7,224 nt of DNA from the NCBI GenBank assembly GCA_014379065.1, contig JACMMM010000538.1:1-7224 (forward strand), in the 5' to 3' direction. Each line of letters opens with the position of its first letter. The stretch's first letter is position 1. Shown piece by piece: positions 4,944 to 7,224 of this stretch. The notes below the pieces were generated by a model that saw only the letters and a program-made list of their open reading frames with translations, searched no databases and was not told the DNA's origin. The stretch is from Saprospiraceae bacterium (GTDB lineage Bacteria; Bacteroidota; Bacteroidia; Chitinophagales; Saprospiraceae). The translations under genes were made by a program, and so were the position numbers.

Positions 4944-6089
4944 TTAGAACTCTGCTCCGACAGCGTGGCCGATTTCCACCAAAAGGTCGCTCAAAGTATT
5001 GAGCGCGTCAACGGCAGCATTAACTGGTGCAGGGTTATTCACAATCGTCTGGTCGAATGGAGCTGGGATGGCGTTGAGTTTTGCTTCTGCATCCAAGAAT
5101 GCAGCACGAACGGCTTCGGCTTTGGCAGGATCGATCTCTTCCGCAAGATCGTTGAAGCTCGACCCCGAAATAGTAGTGCCGTCAACTTTTTTATAGGTGC
5201 CGAAATATGAATTTTTGACCCCGAGGAAATTCATCTTAAGGTCGTTTGTCGTGTTGTCAGAAAAACAGGAATGTTCATCCTCTTGGTCTTTCGTCTGCAC
5301 GGCCACTTCCATCCGCTCGCCCGCAAGCTCGGCTTTGGTGAATTCCTTCAAACCCGTAAAAACTAAGCCCATGGATGCATTGGCTGTATTGCTATTCAGG
5401 AATTCCTGAGGATAAGCTGCATCGGGATGCCATTCGTCGAGCAACTGCGTGAGATTATCAAGTAGCAGGTCGGCTGCGGCTTTCAGGAATTGGCCCCGGC
5501 GGTCCTGGTTTGCTGCCGTGCCGCCGCCACCGGTCACATAATCGGTGTAAGGGCGTGCGCCGGGACCGCTCGTACTCTGGTCTTGTCCCCAAAGCAAGAA
5601 TTCGATAGCGTGGTAGCCCGTGAAAATAGCTGTTTCTCCAGCTACCTCATTTTGGGCAATGAGCGCCTGCTTGCTTATGGGTTGTCCGACAGCATTAATA
5701 TACCCTCCAGTCGCGTTGCCCTGTACATAATCAACAAAGGATTCGTCTAAAGGCCAGGCGTTCAGTAAACCTTCCGGGCCGTCGGCATCATCAATCGGGC
5801 CGCCGTAAAAACGGAAAGCATCCGTTTGGTTATAGGGTACGCGGCAAGCGAACCATGCGTCTTTGCAGGCTTGAAAACCAGCATCTGTGGGATTTGCCAC
5901 AAAAGCGTCAATCGCTTGCTTTAGCACGAGGGCGGTGTTGTAACTGTCTTCATAAGAAGTCAATACGACTTTAGCGTATTGCTTGAGGGCTTCTTTTTTG
6001 AGCGATTCCGTTTCGTCCCCTTTTTCACCACAAGCAACAAAAAGGCTTGTGGTAACCAATGCAAAGAGCAGCGTAGTAAAGTTTTTCAT
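4944..6089 (-). CDS. Imelysin family lipoprotein (IrpA/ICMP-like, peptidase_M75 domain)
   Basis: 381-aa predicted periplasmic-side lipoprotein. The signal peptide ends in LFVAC, with lipobox Cys at 20. The imelysin domain follows: the VPYNQTDAFRFYGGPIDD region (84-101), AWPLDESFVDYV (111-122), the signature GYHAIEF (158-164, the GxHxxE motif with His160 and Glu163), and a C-terminal ERMEVAV...QEDEHSCFSDNT stretch (258-280) typical of the IrpA-like branch. Imelysin proteins are associated with iron uptake, and the GxHxxE motif is thought to bind metal. The old 'insulin-cleaving protease' label is not supported by a visible catalytic site. The di-haem gene directly downstream is a common partner of this family in other bacteria. 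The ATG at 6089 starts the signal peptide; there is no Shine-Dalgarno sequence. I see no convincing Fur-box-like palindrome upstream, so iron regulation is inferred from the family only. Confidence 0.93.
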   Translation of the reverse strand: MKNFTTLLFALVTTSLFVACGEKGDETESLKKEALKQYAKVVLTSYEDSYNTALVLKQAIDAFVANPTDAGFQACKDAWFACRVPYNQTDAFRFYGGPIDDADGPEGLLNAWPLDESFVDYVQGNATGGYINAVGQPISKQALIAQNEVAGETAIFTGYHAIEFLLWGQDQSTSGPGARPYTDYVTGGGGTAANQDRRGQFLKAAADLLLDNLTQLLDEWHPDAAYPQEFLNSNTANASMGLVFTGLKEFTKAELAGERMEVAVQTKDQEDEHSCFSDNTTNDLKMNFLGVKNSYFGTYKKVDGTTISGSSFNDLAEEIDPAKAEAVRAAFLDAEAKLNAIPAPFDQTIVNNPAPVNAAVDALNTLSDLLVEIGHAVGAEF

Positions 6090-6117
6090 GCAGAGAGTGA
6101 TTGTGTTAGACGTTTTT

Positions 6118-6154
6118 GGTACAATGATTCAAGAACAGACCGCCAAGGTACAAT
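6118..6154. repeat. Direct repeat GGTACAAT x2 upstream of the imelysin gene
   Basis: Two exact copies of GGTACAAT start 29 bp apart, at 6118 and 6147, that is, 29 and 58 bp upstream of the imelysin ATG. On the imelysin strand they read ATTGTACC. The location and near three-helical-turn spacing would suit paired regulator half-sites, but an 8-mer repeated twice can also be chance. Confidence 0.35.
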
Positions 6155-6348
6155 TTAGATTGATACAAAATAGGGCTAAGAAAAACAATGCCTATTTCAG
6201 CTGTCAAAAATTGTCCTTTGGCTTCACTTCCGGTATGATTGTGCCACCTAAAGCCACTTTTTTTGTTCAAATTTGGTAATTTCAAAAAAATAACCGTGTT
6301 TTGGCCTGATTTTCAAAGGGTTAAAAAAACGTCCGCCTCGCTCACGAA

Positions 6349-6358
6349 ATTTGCAAAT
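6349..6358. promoter_or_regulatory. 10-bp palindrome ATTTGCAAAT upstream of rlpA
   Basis: A perfect 10-bp palindrome lies about 60 bp before the rlpA ATG. It overlaps GAAATTTG (6346-6353), which differs from the -7 consensus at one base. There is no TTG at the right distance for a -33 element, so both the promoter and the operator reading are tentative. Confidence 0.25.
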
Positions 6359-6418
6359 CGTTCGTTTTGCTCCGAGAACATGAAAAACAGCAACCTATAA
6401 CAACAAAATCTCCTACAA

Positions 6419-7216
6419 ATGCGCCAGACTTTCTTTGCTTTCACTGCCCTATTCGCCTTGACTTTGCTCAGTTCCTTTGCTATTCAAAAGGAAGAATATG
6501 GCAAGGCCGGTTATTACGCCGACTCCCTCCATGGCCGCAAAACTGCCAGTGGCGAGAAATACGACAAGTATGAATTCACCTGTGCCCATAAAACGCTTGC
6601 CTTCGGCACCAAAGTCAGGGTTACACGGCTCGACAACAAAAAATCAGTAGTCTGCCGCGTGAACGACCGTGGGCCATATGTGGAAGGCTATGTTACGGAT
6701 GTTTCCCGGGCTGCTGCCGAAGAAATCGGCCTTATCAAACTCGGGGTGACCCGTGTGAAACTGGAGGTCATTCAAGCTGTTTCTAATCTCCGTGTGGCGG
6801 CAGAAGCAGACGGTAACACCAGACTGCTCACCGCCTCCAAGGGCATTACCAGAACGGTCAGCCCGGCCCAATACAGCAACGATCTGCAACCATCCAGTGC
6901 TAGAACCTTCAGTGGTAACAGCCTGCCCTCTGAACTTTACTCCGTTGACATCCAGAAGTCCAAGAAACAGGGCTTTGGCGTACAGGTCAGCACCCTTTAC
7001 GATGCAGACAATGTGCTGCCTGTGATCAAAAAGCTACAGCAAGAATGGCCGCTCAAGGCCATGGTCAGCGTGGAGCGTGACGAAACGTACGATAAAAGCA
7101 CTTACCGGGTCATCATTGGCCCATTCTCCGACGCCAAGACGGCAGCGGTGCAACAGAAAGCTGCCGCTAAGAAGGGGTATAAGGGTTGTTTTGTGGTGGA
7201 TTTGGGGGGAATGTAA
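6419..7216 (+). CDS. rlpA: RlpA-like septal lytic transglycosylase / DPBB protein with SPOR domain
   Basis: 265-aa exported cell-wall protein. The signal peptide (about 1-21, ending SSFA) has no lipobox Cys, so unlike proteobacterial RlpA it is probably not a lipoprotein. The double-psi beta-barrel domain (about 28-118) shows GYYADSLHGRKTASGEKYD (31-49), CAHKTLAFGTKVRV (55-68), VNDRGPYVEG (81-90) and DVSRAAAEEIG (94-104). Glu46, His57 and Asp83 have spacings of 11 and 26, the same as the residues reported as important in Pseudomonas aeruginosa RlpA (E120, H131, D157, from memory). A polar linker (about 119-180) leads to a SPOR domain (about 182-262: FGVQVSTLYDADNV, then YRVIIGPFSDAKTA), which binds denuded glycan strands at division sites. 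It is therefore likely to cleave or remodel septal peptidoglycan; activity outside Pseudomonas is uncertain. The stop is 8 bp from the window end; no terminator is visible. Confidence 0.9.
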   Translation: MRQTFFAFTALFALTLLSSFAIQKEEYGKAGYYADSLHGRKTASGEKYDKYEFTCAHKTLAFGTKVRVTRLDNKKSVVCRVNDRGPYVEGYVTDVSRAAAEEIGLIKLGVTRVKLEVIQAVSNLRVAAEADGNTRLLTASKGITRTVSPAQYSNDLQPSSARTFSGNSLPSELYSVDIQKSKKQGFGVQVSTLYDADNVLPVIKKLQQEWPLKAMVSVERDETYDKSTYRVIIGPFSDAKTAAVQQKAAAKKGYKGCFVVDLGGM

Positions 7217-7224
7217 GGCTGGAA

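Larger units (their letters stand above)
6090..6418. other. 329-bp divergent intergenic region, imelysin gene / rlpA
   Basis: No gene is apparent here. The open frames are short and resemble nothing known. The region should hold promoters for both neighbours, but I find no complete TTTG-N20-TAnnTTTG on either strand. Near matches are TACCTTGG on the minus strand (6150-6143) and GAAATTTG on the plus strand (6346-6353). It also holds a direct repeat GGTACAAT (6118-6125 and 6147-6154) and a palindrome ATTTGCAAAT (6349-6358), plus several A- and T-rich runs. Confidence 0.6.

Noticed and set aside
4689..5210. Plus-strand 173-aa open frame spanning the hairpin and the ends of two minus-strand genes
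   Set aside because: It crosses the hairpin and overlaps conserved coding sequence of the imelysin and di-haem genes antisense, with no domain features.
4944..6089. Active insulin-cleaving protease
   Set aside because: The name is historical; the visible GxHxxE motif fits metal binding and the family is now tied to iron, with no clear peptidase active site in the sequence.
6090..6250. Fur box upstream of the imelysin gene
   Set aside because: I looked for a GATAATGATAATCATTATC-like palindrome and found nothing close; only short AT-rich words are present.

Overview
The window looks like chromosomal DNA of a member of the Bacteroidota, most likely of the Saprospiraceae/Lewinella type. Three things point there. 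There is a secreted protein with a C-terminal type IX secretion (T9SS type A) sorting domain. Several upstream regions carry the Bacteroidota promoter pattern TTTG/TTG - about 20 nt - TAnnTTTG. The start codons lack clear Shine-Dalgarno sequences. The phylum is well supported; the family is a guess.

Layout, left to right. A YugP-like membrane zinc metallopeptidase (minus, 50-730) is divergent from a monofunctional peptidoglycan glycosyltransferase, mtgA (plus, 1041-1832, probable GTG start). The 310-bp gap between them holds a large mirrored array: twelve 7-nt units of the TTGGACN type, a short loop, then twelve units in reverse complement (831-1012). mtgA converges on a minus-strand block that reads, in transcription order, imelysin-family lipoprotein (6089-4944), DUF1111 di-haem lipoprotein (4843-3443) and a secreted T9SS protein with three 130-residue repeats (3383-1848). 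A second hairpin, built from mirrored octamers, fills the gap between the imelysin and di-haem genes. A 329-bp divergent intergenic region (6090-6418) separates the imelysin gene from an RlpA-type protein with a SPOR domain (plus, 6419-7216).

How the genes fit together. Imelysin plus DUF1111 is a recurring pair in bacterial iron-related loci, and both products are predicted periplasmic-side lipoproteins. The T9SS protein follows on the same strand 59 bp later but has its own excellent promoter inside the end of the di-haem gene, so it may be expressed separately. MtgA and RlpA both act on cell-wall peptidoglycan but sit in separate transcription units. The most unusual material is not protein coding: short-period (7-8 nt) repeats arranged as inverted arrays or tandem runs at three gene boundaries. 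Beside them, the triplicated domain of the T9SS protein is one I cannot assign to a family.
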